From Paenibacillus rhizovicinus (lineage in GTDB: Bacteria; Bacillota; Bacilli; Paenibacillales; Paenibacillaceae): 64,000 nucleotides of DNA. The stretch is from the NCBI RefSeq assembly GCF_010365285.1, contig NZ_CP048286.1, positions 6,374,001 to 6,438,000 of the forward strand. The letters are read 5' to 3'. The notes under the pieces are model-generated. The model did not search any database. It saw only the letters and a program-made list of their open reading frames with translations, and was not told the DNA's origin. Positions 26,077 through 35,227 of the stretch are shown here, piece after piece (the first letter of the stretch is position 1; each line of letters begins with the position of its first letter). A program made the translations under genes and the position numbers.

Positions 26077-29000
26077 TTATTTCAAGCCTACGGTGCTGGA
26101 AGTCGGGGATTCGCCCGTTTCATTCACGGCCGTTACTTGGAAGTAGCCGCTCGTCAGCGGGGATACATATTCGAATCTCGCTTCGTTGGTAGAGCCGATC
26201 TTATCGAATCTACCGTTGCTGGTTGTGCTGTAGTACACATTGTAGCTGGTTACCTGTTCAGCTGAGGCGTTATCGGCCCAAGTCAGCTTAATGCCGATAT
26301 CCGTGCTTGCAACGGATACGCTCATCGGAGCCGCTGGCGCGGAGAGTCCGGATTGAGCCGCTGTACCGTTATTGGCTGCTGTACCGCTACCGGTCTGCGC
26401 ATCGTTATCGAGCGGGAGCCCCGTGATGCCTGAGGCGCCCCCGTCCGAGTTCATTTCTGGCCCTGTCGGCGTAGAAGGGAAGACGCCGGATGAGACGATT
26501 GCGCTCGGGGCAGATTCATGGCCCGCCACGTCGACAGCGGTCACGTAATAAGAATAAGTGGCAGCATTGCCGATGTAGCTGACGAATTTGGAATCTTGAC
26601 CGGTAAGAACAGGGCTGCCTGTATTGCCGAACGGGCCGTCATTGACGGCGCGATAGAGTCGATAACCGACGACATCCTTATCCGGAGACGGTTTGAATGT
26701 AATCCGGTAAGCATTTGTCGTAGACAACTTCTCGAGCGACGTGCTCGACGGCGGGCTAGGCGCTCTGCCGTCGTCGACGCGCGGATCGACGATGGACGGC
26801 GCATCCTTGCCAGCGTCGGCCGGTACGTAGACGCTCATCGGTTTGCGGCTGGAGGCCGGCAGCTTCGCTTGCGCCGCTTCGATTTCTTGCATCAGCTGGT
26901 CAAGCGGTTGCTCGCGTTTGACGACCAGCATCTCCTTGACCATATCGGACGGCGTGGACGGCTGCGGAATGTAGTTGACGCCGTTATAAGAAATGACCGA
27001 CATTTTGACAAGCGCGTCGTCCGATTCCTTCGGCAGAAACTTCGCGTTGAACCAATCCGTTACCAATTTGCCCGAGCTGCGCGTTAAATCCGTCGGCAGC
27101 TTGCCGCTTAGGCTGGAAACCGTAGATTTGACGATTCCCGACGGCATCGTGAAAGTCTTGGTCGGGAAGAGCTCCGGACGTTCCGTCGTCACTTCGTTCA
27201 TAATATCCGACCAGATGATTCTCGCCCGCTCGCGCTCCGGCTTCGACAGCGTGTATTTCTGCTTCTCGTAGCCGACCCATACGCCGAGCGTAACGTCCGG
27301 CGAGAAGCCCATGAACCAAACGTCTCCGTAGCTTTGGGTAGAGCCGGTTTTACCGACAACCGGGATTTTGCCGTAATTTTTGAAATACGTCGTAATCTTA
27401 TGGCCGGAACCGTTCGGTTCCGAAATGACCGTCCGGAGCATGTCCGTCATCAGGAAAGCCGTCTGCTCCGAGAAGACGCGAAGCGGCTTGTCTTCGTGCT
27501 GATAGACGACCTTGCCGTCCGCATCGGTAATGCGACTGATCATGTAAGCGTCGTTGAAGACGCCGTTATCGGCAATCGCGCCGTATGCGTTCGTCAGCTC
27601 TTCGACGGATACCCCGATGCTCAGACCGCCGATAACGCCCGTTTGCGCATAATCGTCTTCCGGCTGAATCGTCGTGATGCCGAGTTTTCTCGCGAATTTC
27701 CAGGCTTCCGGAATCGTTACGATATTGTTGAACACTTTAAGTGCCGGAATATTCAGCGAGCGGTTCAGCGCATCCCTAGCCGTCACGAGGCCGTAAAATT
27801 TGTTCGTGACGTTCATCGGAATGTGATAGCCCTTCTGACCGTCCTTCATGACGATCGGCGAATCGTCGATGACGCTTGCCGGCTGAATAAGTCCTTTGTC
27901 GATGGCAGGTAAATAAGCCGCAATGGGTTTCATTGTGGAGCCCGGCTGACGCGTCATCTGCGTCGCGTGGTTTAACTGCTCCGTATAGAAGTCGCGGCCT
28001 TCCAGCATGCCGAGAATGGCGCCGGTTTTGTGATCCAGCATGATCGCGCCTGTCTGCTCCAAGCCTTTCTCCTTGCTGTCGCCTCCGAAATTGTTCGGAT
28101 CCGACCCGACTTTATGCATGGAGTTGTACACTTTCTTATCGATCGTGGTGAAGATGTGATAACCGCCGCGGAGCAGATGCTGCCGGGCTTCTTCAAGCAG
28201 CGGTGCATTTTCCTTCTTCTTGACGTCTTCCGGTGTCAAGTTCGGATTCTCGTGCAAGAGCAGCAGCTCCGCCGCTTGGCGTTCGGATTCCAGCATCAGG
28301 AACGGGAATGTCGAGTATGCTTTCTCCGTCGGCTTGGCCAGCGAACTCTCGACGTCGAAGGCCAACGCCTCGTCGTATTGCTCTTGACTGATCCGGCCTG
28401 TTTCCAGCATTCGTTTCAATACGATATGCTGTCTGTCCATGGCGAGTTTGAATCCGGATGGATTAAACTTGCCCTTGCTCGTGAAAGCCGTATAAGCGGA
28501 CGGACGCTGCGGCAAACCGGCCAAGTACGCGGATTGCGCGATATTGAGCTGGTTCAGGTCGGTAATGTTGAATATGCCTTTGGCAGCCGCCTTAATGCCA
28601 TACAGATTGTAGCCGCTGTTACCCGTGCCGAATTGGACCTTATTCAAATAAGCGGTCAGAATTTCGTCCTTGGTCATGAAACGTTCAATCCGCAGCGAGA
28701 GGAAGATTTCTTTCGCTTTACGGCTGTCTGTTTTATCGAGCGTCAGGAAAACCTGACGTACCAGCTGCTGGGTCAGCGTGCTGCCGCCGGTTTGCGTATC
28801 CTCGTTCAGCAGCTTCTGCTTGACCGCCCGGCCAAGTCCGTTGAAGTCGACGCCGATGTGCTTGTAGAAGTTATTATCTTCCGTCGCCAGAACAGCGTTG
28901 ATGACCTGTGGGGGAATGTCTTCCCGCTTGATCAGGCGCCGATCCTCTTCTGTGCGCAATTGACCCACGGGAGTTTGTCCATCATTGAAATACACGAAGC

Positions 29001-29220
29001 CCGTAATGGAGTTCTCATCGATCTTCGCTTCGATTTCCTCTCTAGAGCGAACGGGTTCGTCTTTTACGAATGAGGCCACATAGCCGGCTACTGCGGCTGC
29101 ACCGAACAATCCGATTAAAATACCGAAGATAAAGAGCCATTTAAATGTTACGAACGTCACGATTCCAAAAGTCCGCCATTTGCTGTATCCTTTTGTGTGC
29201 GGTTGACGGTCTTGATCCAT
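26077..29220 (-). CDS. Class A penicillin-binding protein with C-terminal FN3 domains
   Basis: The 1047-residue bifunctional peptidoglycan synthase has a short cytoplasmic end and one membrane helix (about 28-52). The GT51 glycosyltransferase domain (about 75-260) shows ATEDNNFYKHIGVD, GGSTLTQQLVRQ and the KAKEIFLSLRIER region. In the transpeptidase domain the catalytic Ser is in RQPGSTMKPIAAY (near 428), SxN in RSLNIPALK, and KTG in VVGKTGSTQSYG (near 625). After about 800 come a Pro/Ser linker and two fibronectin type III repeats (about 810-905 and 960-1045). It acts in wall elongation or division. A linker rich in Gly/Asn/Thr (SGTAANNGTAAQSG) separates the FN3 domains. It is a single-gene unit. 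Confidence 0.93.
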   Translation of the reverse strand: MDQDRQPHTKGYSKWRTFGIVTFVTFKWLFIFGILIGLFGAAAVAGYVASFVKDEPVRSREEIEAKIDENSITGFVYFNDGQTPVGQLRTEEDRRLIKREDIPPQVINAVLATEDNNFYKHIGVDFNGLGRAVKQKLLNEDTQTGGSTLTQQLVRQVFLTLDKTDSRKAKEIFLSLRIERFMTKDEILTAYLNKVQFGTGNSGYNLYGIKAAAKGIFNITDLNQLNIAQSAYLAGLPQRPSAYTAFTSKGKFNPSGFKLAMDRQHIVLKRMLETGRISQEQYDEALAFDVESSLAKPTEKAYSTFPFLMLESERQAAELLLLHENPNLTPEDVKKKENAPLLEEARQHLLRGGYHIFTTIDKKVYNSMHKVGSDPNNFGGDSKEKGLEQTGAIMLDHKTGAILGMLEGRDFYTEQLNHATQMTRQPGSTMKPIAAYLPAIDKGLIQPASVIDDSPIVMKDGQKGYHIPMNVTNKFYGLVTARDALNRSLNIPALKVFNNIVTIPEAWKFARKLGITTIQPEDDYAQTGVIGGLSIGVSVEELTNAYGAIADNGVFNDAYMISRITDADGKVVYQHEDKPLRVFSEQTAFLMTDMLRTVISEPNGSGHKITTYFKNYGKIPVVGKTGSTQSYGDVWFMGFSPDVTLGVWVGYEKQKYTLSKPERERARIIWSDIMNEVTTERPELFPTKTFTMPSGIVKSTVSSLSGKLPTDLTRSSGKLVTDWFNAKFLPKESDDALVKMSVISYNGVNYIPQPSTPSDMVKEMLVVKREQPLDQLMQEIEAAQAKLPASSRKPMSVYVPADAGKDAPSIVDPRVDDGRAPSPPSSTSLEKLSTTNAYRITFKPSPDKDVVGYRLYRAVNDGPFGNTGSPVLTGQDSKFVSYIGNAATYSYYVTAVDVAGHESAPSAIVSSGVFPSTPTGPEMNSDGGASGITGLPLDNDAQTGSGTAANNGTAAQSGLSAPAAPMSVSVASTDIGIKLTWADNASAEQVTSYNVYYSTTSNGRFDKIGSTNEARFEYVSPLTSGYFQVTAVNETGESPTSSTVGLK

Positions 29221-29342
29221 AGAATGATTAGCCTCCTCCGATTAACGTCATTATTATAGCATAAATCGCCAATCGAGTAGGAGTCTTTGGCCGACGAATT
29301 TGTCTATGCTTCGACCATTTCACCGCTTGTTACGGGCTTCCG

Positions 29343-29372
29343 TTGACTTTGTTTGCACGTCTGTGGTATAAC
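29343..29372 (+). promoter_or_regulatory. sigma-A type promoter of the tyrS leader
   Basis: TTGACT (29343-29348), an 18-base spacer and TATAAC (29367-29372) lie about 10 bases before the T-box leader begins. Confidence 0.65.
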
Positions 29373-29379
29373 GGGACAC

Positions 29380-29765
29380 AAGAAAGAAACGGGATCGGCC
29401 GACTTACCGCCGGCGCTGCGTGTTTCTTCCGGAATCATGGATTTAATTACAATTGCATATTGATACGCGTTGACAGGCATCAGTAGAGATGCGGGCCGCG
29501 ATTCCAGAGAGCCGGTGGATGGTGCAAACCGGTACGTGCCGCATGTCGAATTACCGCCTCGAGCCGATCGGACGAACGAACGTTTTCCAGTCCCTTGGAA
29601 TCGTTTCTCCAGTAGTCTGCATCCGGATAATATCCGTTACGATAATGAAGTGAGAGCCGCATGTTCGGCCTTCCCGGCAGTTCGCTGCACGGAAGCCGGC
29701 GGCTCTAACGAGGGTGGTACCGCGAGCAAATCCTTCTCGTCCCTTGAGGACAGAAGGATTTTTTG
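29380..29765 (+). promoter_or_regulatory. T-box riboswitch (tyrosyl) controlling tyrS
   Basis: Stem I is well formed. AGTA (29482-29485) and GAA (29548-29550) make the S-turn of the specifier loop; ATGCGG and CCGCAT pair above it, with AGAGAG (29506-29511) and the CCGGT/ACCGG distal stem. The specifier is read as TAC (29552-29554), a Tyr codon. The T-box AGGGTGGTACCGCG (29711-29724) has bulge TGGT, expected for tRNA-Tyr with discriminator A. A terminator (AAATCCTTCT with AGAAGGATTTTTT, 29728-29764) closes the leader. Confidence 0.92.
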
Positions 29766-29793
29766 TTATTTTCCGAAAAGGGGATGGGCTCGC

Positions 29794-31050
29794 ATGGTGA
29801 AATGGGAACAATTGACGGCTGCGCAGCAGCAGGAAGTCGAGCGTCAAATGGCGGTTATTCGACGAGGCGTTGTCGAGATCGTGCCGGAAGACGACATGAA
29901 AGCAAAGGTCATACATGCAGTTGCGACAGGCAAGCCGCTTAAAGTGAAGTTGGGTCTTGATCCTTCCGCGCCGGATATTCATATCGGGCATACGGTCGTA
30001 CTGCATAAGCTCAGACAATTTCAGCAGCTCGGCCACGAAGTCCAGCTTATTATTGGCGATTTCACGGGACGCATCGGGGATCCGACGGGGAAATCCGAGA
30101 CGCGCAAGCAGCTCAGCGAAGAAGACGTGAAGCGTAACGCCGAAACGTACCAGAAGCAAATCTACAAGCTGCTCGATCCGGCCAAGACAACGGTGTACTA
30201 CAACTCCGAATGGCTCGGTCCGATGAACTTCGCGGAAGTCGTGGCACTGTCGGCGAAATTGACGGTCGCTCGCATGCTGGAAAGGGACGATTTTACGAAG
30301 CGGTACCAATCCGGCCAGCCGATCAGCATACATGAATTTTTCTATCCGCTTATGCAGGGCTACGATTCCGTGACGCTTGAAAGCGACGTCGAGCTCGGCG
30401 GCACGGACCAGAAGTTCAACGTGCTGATGGGCCGCACCTTGCAGAAGGAATACGGCAAAGCGGCGCAGGCCGTCATTATGACCCCGCTCATCGAAGGCCT
30501 TGACGGCGTGAACAAGATGAGCAAGAGCTTGGGCAATTACATCGGCATCGATGAAGAGCCGAACCAAATTTACGGCAAGTCGATGTCGATTCCGGACGCG
30601 CTCATGCTGAAATACTACGAATTGGCAACGGATATCGGCAGCGAAGAGCTGGATCGGCTGCGAGACGGCATTGCAGATGGCAGCAAGCACCCGCGTGACG
30701 TCAAAATGGCGCTTGCCCGCAATTTCGTGCACATGTACCACGGCGAAGAAGCGGCGGCGGCGGCCGAGCGGCATTTCATTACCGTATTTCAGAAGCGGGC
30801 GCTGCCGGACGATATTCAATCCGCTACGCTGTCCGTCTCCGAATTGCAGGATGGCCGCATCGGTATTCTGAAGCTGCTGACGAAGCTCGAACTCCAGGTT
30901 TCTTCCAGCGAGGCGAAACGAAGCGTTCAACAAGGCGCCGTACGCATCAACGAGCACAAAGTCGAGGACTGGTCGGCAGAGATTACGCTGGCTGATGGAG
31001 ACATTGTACAGGTTGGCAAACGGAAATTCGTGAAAGTGGTTCTTCAATAA
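29794..31050 (+). CDS. tyrS: Tyrosyl-tRNA synthetase (TyrZ-like subtype)
   Basis: The 418-residue class I synthetase has HIGH in APDIHIGHTVVLHKLRQF and KMSKS in GVNKMSKSLGNYIG. The tyrosine pocket is in MQGYDSV and LGGTDQKFN, and a C-terminal S4 domain (about 350-418; SEAKRSVQQGAVRINE) binds tRNA. The segment LIIGDFTGRIGDPTGKSETR is characteristic of the TyrZ subtype of Bacillus rather than the main TyrS. ATG 29794 lies after the T-box terminator; earlier in-frame codons (from 29470) are inside the riboswitch and are not used. Confidence 0.96.
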   Translation: MVKWEQLTAAQQQEVERQMAVIRRGVVEIVPEDDMKAKVIHAVATGKPLKVKLGLDPSAPDIHIGHTVVLHKLRQFQQLGHEVQLIIGDFTGRIGDPTGKSETRKQLSEEDVKRNAETYQKQIYKLLDPAKTTVYYNSEWLGPMNFAEVVALSAKLTVARMLERDDFTKRYQSGQPISIHEFFYPLMQGYDSVTLESDVELGGTDQKFNVLMGRTLQKEYGKAAQAVIMTPLIEGLDGVNKMSKSLGNYIGIDEEPNQIYGKSMSIPDALMLKYYELATDIGSEELDRLRDGIADGSKHPRDVKMALARNFVHMYHGEEAAAAAERHFITVFQKRALPDDIQSATLSVSELQDGRIGILKLLTKLELQVSSSEAKRSVQQGAVRINEHKVEDWSAEITLADGDIVQVGKRKFVKVVLQ

Positions 31051-31063
31051 TGGAAACCGGTAC

Positions 31064-31108
31064 TAAGCTTATCGTGCGAATGCGTTCGCAGGGTAAGCTT
31101 ATTTTATT
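31064..31108 (+). terminator. Terminator of tyrS
   Basis: TAAGCTTATCGTGCGAA pairs with TTCGCAGGGTAAGCTTA, followed by TTTTATTAT. Confidence 0.85.
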
Positions 31109-31264
31109 ATCTCCTCCGAACCTTCCAATACATTCAATCCGTGCATCCATCTGCCCATGCAGGTGATGCAATTCTGACGTCGAGCGAAACTTCTCGGCAC
31201 GCCTGTCGTAATAAATAACGGATGGAATTCTAAAATATGGAATCGCAAGAATTGGAGGGAGGGC

Positions 31265-31792
31265 ATGGAAGGCTTATTTCTCGGCTGTTTATTCGGCGGC
31301 ATATTGTTCGCGATCGTCAGCGTGGTCTTGGGCGACTGGCTCAGTCTCGCGCTGGACGGCATGCTCGATTTCTTGTCGCTGGACGGCGTACCCGTACTCC
31401 AGCCGACTGCGATCGTCGGCGGAATTACCGTTTTCGGCGGAGCGGGATTGCTGCTCCTGCATCACAGTGCACTCGGCACTGCCGCGATTGTAGTCATTGC
31501 TGCCCTGGGCGCCATAGCGGCTGCAATCGGCCTTTATTATCTGTACATTCGTCCCATGGAACGGAGCGAACATTCGACCGGTTATTCCATGAAAGAACTG
31601 ACCGGCATGCGAGGCGAAGTGACGGTGCCGATACCGTCCAGCGGGTTCGGGGAAGTAACGGTGAAGACCGGGATGGGTTTGACGAACCATATCGCCGCGA
31701 GTTTTGACGGGGCTGAGCTCGCAGTAGGCTCCCGGATTGTCGTCATCGGCGTAGAAGACCATACGCTCCTCGTTTCGAAATTGGAGCTCTAA
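31265..31792 (+). CDS. NfeD/YuaF-like membrane protein, flotillin partner
   Basis: The 175-residue protein has three to four membrane helices in residues 1-98 (GLFLGCLFGGILFAIVSVV, AIVGGITVFGGAGLLLL, AAIVVIAALGAIAAAIGLYY). A small beta-barrel OB-like domain (about 115-175; GMRGEVTVPIPSSGFGEVTV, VGSRIVVIGVEDHTLLV) follows. This is the YuaF arrangement: in B. subtilis yuaF precedes floT and both proteins organise membrane microdomains. floT follows after 28 bases. GGAGGGAGGGC lies close before the ATG. Confidence 0.9.
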   Translation: MEGLFLGCLFGGILFAIVSVVLGDWLSLALDGMLDFLSLDGVPVLQPTAIVGGITVFGGAGLLLLHHSALGTAAIVVIAALGAIAAAIGLYYLYIRPMERSEHSTGYSMKELTGMRGEVTVPIPSSGFGEVTVKTGMGLTNHIAASFDGAELAVGSRIVVIGVEDHTLLVSKLEL

Positions 31793-31820
31793 ACGCAGTA
31801 AGAGAGGGGAATTTATTCAC

Positions 31821-33335
31821 ATGCCTGATTACTTAATCATCCCAGCCGCCGTCGTAGGCGTTCTGATCCTGCTAGGTCTTGCCTTCTGGGCAAGGTACCG
31901 AACCGTAGGACCGGATAAAGCGATGATCGTGACGGGATCTTTTCTTGGAAACCGCAACGTGGCCGCCGATGAGTCGGGACGCAAGAACAAAATCGTCCGT
32001 GGCGGCGGCGCATTCATTCTGCCGATCTTTCAGGAATCGGACTTCCTGTCGCTGCTGTCTCATAAGCTCGATGTTTCAACGCCCGAAGTCTTCACGGAGC
32101 AAGGCGTTCCTGTATTCTGCGACGGCGTGGCGATTATCAAAATCGGCGGCTCCGTCGAAGATATCGCAACGGCTGCCGAGCAATTCCTTGGCAAACCGAC
32201 GGAGGCGCTGAAGAGCGAGGCCCAAGAAGTGCTGGAAGGCCACTTGCGTTCCATTCTCGGCGGGATGACCGTCGAAGAAGTATACCGGAACCGCGATAAG
32301 TTCGCGCAGGAAGTACAAGGCGTCGCGGCGCGGGATCTGAAGAAGATGGGACTGCAGATCGTCTCGTTCACGATCAAGGACGTTCGCGATAAGCACGGGT
32401 ACTTGGAGGCGCTCGGCAAGCCGCGGATCGCCGCCGTGAAGCGCGATGCCGACATCGCAGAAGCCGAAGCGGTCAGAGATTCCCGAATTCAGAAGGCCCG
32501 CGCGGAAGAAGAAGGCTTGAAGGCCGAGCTGCTGCGCGATACGAATATCGCGGAAGCGGCCAAGACCAAGGAATTGAAGGTGGCTTCCTTCAAGAAGGAA
32601 CAGGACTCCGCCAAGGCCGAAGCCGACCAGGCATACGCGATCCAGGAAGCGAAAGCGAAACAGCTCGTCGTCGAAGAACAGATGCAGGTCGAGATCGTGC
32701 GGAAAGAACGCGAAATCGATCTGGAAGGCAAGGAAATTCTCCGCCGCGAGAAGCAGTACGACGCGGAAGTGAAGAAGAAGGCCGACGCCGACCGGTATGC
32801 GGTGGAGCAGGCGGCCGAAGCCGATAAGGCGAAGCGGATGCGCGAAGCGGACGCCGCGCAGTATTTAATCGAAGCGGAGGCGAAAGCAAATGCGGAGCAG
32901 AAGCGTCTGGACGGACTTGCGATAGCGGATGCCGAGCGGGCGAAAGGTACGGCGGAAGCCGACGTTATCCGTCTGCGAGGTCTGGCGGAAGCGGAAGCCA
33001 AGGAGAAGCTGGCCCGGGCGTTCGAATTGTTCGGCGAAGCAGCCGTGCTCGATATTATTGTGAAGATGCTGCCTGAATTGGCCGGCAAGATCGCGTCTCC
33101 GATCGGCGCGATCGACAAGCTGACCGTCGTTGACACCGGTCACGGCGAAGGCGCTGCCCGCGTCAGCAACTACGTGACATCGCTTATGGCGACGGCGCCG
33201 GAAATGCTGAAGAGCGTTTCGGGCATCGACCTGAATGCGCTGGTTAGAGGTTTGACGACGCGAAATGCGCCTTCGTTGGCTAACGCCGGCGCGTCGCTTC
33301 AGACAGAGGCTGCGGCTAAAGGCGACATCGCTTAA
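31821..33335 (+). CDS. floT: Flotillin
   Basis: The 504-residue protein is a bacterial flotillin that scaffolds ordered membrane domains. It has an N-terminal membrane-inserted hairpin (LIIPAAVVGVLILLGLAF), an SPFH/PHB domain (about 30-190; GGGAFILPIFQESDFLSLLS, SFTIKDVRDKHGYLEALG) and a long Ala/Glu-rich coiled-coil (about 195-400; EAEAVRDSRIQKARAEEEG, then ADAERAKGTAEADVIRLRG). The tail contains VDTGHGEGAARVSNYV. GAGAGGGGAA precedes the ATG. It is transcribed with the YuaF-like gene and ends at a clear terminator. Confidence 0.96.
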   Translation: MPDYLIIPAAVVGVLILLGLAFWARYRTVGPDKAMIVTGSFLGNRNVAADESGRKNKIVRGGGAFILPIFQESDFLSLLSHKLDVSTPEVFTEQGVPVFCDGVAIIKIGGSVEDIATAAEQFLGKPTEALKSEAQEVLEGHLRSILGGMTVEEVYRNRDKFAQEVQGVAARDLKKMGLQIVSFTIKDVRDKHGYLEALGKPRIAAVKRDADIAEAEAVRDSRIQKARAEEEGLKAELLRDTNIAEAAKTKELKVASFKKEQDSAKAEADQAYAIQEAKAKQLVVEEQMQVEIVRKEREIDLEGKEILRREKQYDAEVKKKADADRYAVEQAAEADKAKRMREADAAQYLIEAEAKANAEQKRLDGLAIADAERAKGTAEADVIRLRGLAEAEAKEKLARAFELFGEAAVLDIIVKMLPELAGKIASPIGAIDKLTVVDTGHGEGAARVSNYVTSLMATAPEMLKSVSGIDLNALVRGLTTRNAPSLANAGASLQTEAAAKGDIA

Positions 33336-33352
33336 GAAGACCTATTCGCGTC

Positions 33353-33386
33353 AGAAAGACTCGCTCTCGACAGAGCGGGTCTTTCT
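33353..33386 (+). terminator. Terminator of the yuaF-floT unit
   Basis: AGAAAGACTCGCTCT pairs with AGAGCGGGTCTTTCT around CGAC. Earlier start codons for the next gene fall inside this hairpin. Confidence 0.85.
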
Positions 33387-33482
33387 GTGCATACCATCGT
33401 ATTTCTGCGATTGCGCACAGGAAATAGGCATCCGCGACGCGAAATTAATATGCACGACATCGGAGAGCGGGAGGTTGCCGGA

Positions 33483-34256
33483 TTGATCAAACTGCATAGC
33501 TGTTACGTGAAAGATTTTCATGGCAAATGGGAAATGGGACGAAGCGTGACGCAGTACAATCTGCTTCTCGTCGTGACGAAAGGCAAGATCGTCTACTGGG
33601 TGAACGACGATACGGTCTATTTGCAGAAAGGCGACGTGCTCTTCATCCCGGCCGGATCGGTGCGAGGCGGTACTTCCCAGGAAGAACATCAGCGCTACGC
33701 GACGCATTTTGCGCTCGAAGATCATGACCGTGAATTGCTTCCGATCTTGGGGGAAGAGCGTTACTGCAAAACGACGATCGGCGCATTCGAATATTTCAAG
33801 CAGCGCTTCCTCCTGTTGAAGCACCATCGGCTGATGAGCGGGCCTTATTCGGAAACGACCTGCTATGCCATCATTCTGGAGCTTCTCGGCATCATCAATT
33901 ACGAACGGGACAAGTGGAAACTTCCGGCGAAGAAGATCGACATGGCGGAAGATATCAAACAATACATGCTGGAACATTACAGGGAACCGGTAACGCTGAG
34001 CGATCTGGCCGCGTTCACGGGGCGGACGCCGAATCATATCACGCATTCATTCAAGTCGGTGACGGGATTGACGCCGATCGAATATTTGCATCATGTTCGT
34101 ATTGCCAAGGCGAAGGAGCTGATGTGCGATAAAGTCATGCCCATCAGCGAAATTGCGGACGAAACGGGGTTTTGCGATCAGGCATACTTCAATCGGGTGT
34201 TCAAGAAACTCACGGGCTGCTCGCCAACGGCATTCTTGAAGGGCAGGACAGATTGA
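33483..34256 (+). CDS. AraC-family transcriptional regulator (cupin + HTH)
   Basis: I choose TTG 33483 because GGGAGG lies eight bases before it, giving 257 residues; ATG 33450 lacks a ribosome site. The N-terminal half has a cupin-like sensing domain (TKGKIVYWVNDDTVYLQKGD, VLFIPAGSVRGG). The C-terminal 100 residues hold two HTH motifs: VTLSDLAAFTGRTPNHITHSF and ISEIADETGFCDQAYFNRVFKK. Such regulators respond to sugars or their derivatives. It precedes the PhyH-like gene by 134 bases and is the first gene of a four-gene block with a second AraC regulator. Confidence 0.85.
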   Translation: MIKLHSCYVKDFHGKWEMGRSVTQYNLLLVVTKGKIVYWVNDDTVYLQKGDVLFIPAGSVRGGTSQEEHQRYATHFALEDHDRELLPILGEERYCKTTIGAFEYFKQRFLLLKHHRLMSGPYSETTCYAIILELLGIINYERDKWKLPAKKIDMAEDIKQYMLEHYREPVTLSDLAAFTGRTPNHITHSFKSVTGLTPIEYLHHVRIAKAKELMCDKVMPISEIADETGFCDQAYFNRVFKKLTGCSPTAFLKGRTD

Positions 34257-34390
34257 ATTCAGCTTTGATAGCGTTCTCATCGTAATCGTTGAATTACACA
34301 AAAGAAAACCGGATCGTTAATCGAAACCGCCCGGATTAACTTTTATGATAGAGACAGGAACTACATGAATCAATCCGGAGGGGATCCAAG

Positions 34391-35227
34391 ATGAATCCAT
34401 CGTGTCTGAAGTATGCACTAACGGAAGAAGAGCGCAAAACGTTTAACGAAACCGGCTATCTAATCGTGGAGAATGCACTGTCCGAAGATCAGGTTGCAAG
34501 CATTACTGCGGAGTTCGACCGGATTTACGAAGACAAGCTCAGCGCAGGGCATGATCCGAAGACGGCGCTGTTTTATCCAAATTTCATTCCTGATCACGAT
34601 GTTTTCCTGGATCTGGTCGACTATGAGAAAGTACTGCCGAAGGTTTGGGGTCTGCTTGGATGGAACATCTACTTGTATCACGCGCATATGATCTCGACAC
34701 CGCCGTCCGGACAGCAGAAGAACGATGCGACATTCGGCTGGCACCAAGACAGCGGGCGCGTCAACATGGAGATGGAATCCCACCCGCGTCCTCGGCTATC
34801 GCTGAAAGTAGCCTACTTCTTATCCGACGTCTCCGAACCGGACCGCGGCAATTTCTGGGTCGTCCCAGGCAGTCATTTGAATGATAACTTGGCGATCCCG
34901 GCAGATCGCCAGGGCCAGCCGGAAGGCGCCATCCCCGTGCGCGTCAAGCCGGGAACAGCGGTTTTCTTCGACCGTCGCCTCTGGCATGCGGGAACGCCAA
35001 ACTGGTCGGAGATGACGCGCAAGGTGCTGTTTTACGGCTATGGCTACCGTTGGATTCGCACGAAGGACGATATGACCGTTCAGCATCTGTGGGAGCGCAG
35101 CGAGCCGATACGCCGCCAGCTGTTGGGCTATGGCGTGAATTGCAACGGCCATTACACCCCGACCGATGCCGACGTGCCGCTTCGGACCTGGTTGAAGGAG
35201 CATCAGCCCGAGATGGTTTCGCGGTAG
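34391..35227 (+). CDS. Phytanoyl-CoA dioxygenase (PhyH) family protein
   Basis: The 278-residue protein is an Fe(II)/2-oxoglutarate-dependent oxygenase of the PhyH family. The HxD of the metal triad is in FGWHQDSGRVN and the distal His in FFDRRLWHAGTPNWS; the Arg for 2-oxoglutarate may be in NWSEMTRKV. The start MNPSCLKYALTEEERKTFNE and NETGYLIVENALSEDQV are usual for the family. The substrate is unknown. Its 3' end overlaps the convergent AraC gene by 25 bases. GGAGGGGATCC precedes the ATG. Confidence 0.88.
   Translation: MNPSCLKYALTEEERKTFNETGYLIVENALSEDQVASITAEFDRIYEDKLSAGHDPKTALFYPNFIPDHDVFLDLVDYEKVLPKVWGLLGWNIYLYHAHMISTPPSGQQKNDATFGWHQDSGRVNMEMESHPRPRLSLKVAYFLSDVSEPDRGNFWVVPGSHLNDNLAIPADRQGQPEGAIPVRVKPGTAVFFDRRLWHAGTPNWSEMTRKVLFYGYGYRWIRTKDDMTVQHLWERSEPIRRQLLGYGVNCNGHYTPTDADVPLRTWLKEHQPEMVSR

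Noticed and set aside
29470-29793. Longer tyrS start inside the leader
   Set aside because: It would translate through the T-box stem I, antiterminator and terminator; ATG 29794 matches the family start.
29551-31047. 498-residue frame opposite tyrS
   Set aside because: Shadow of tyrS and its riboswitch, with no domain pattern.
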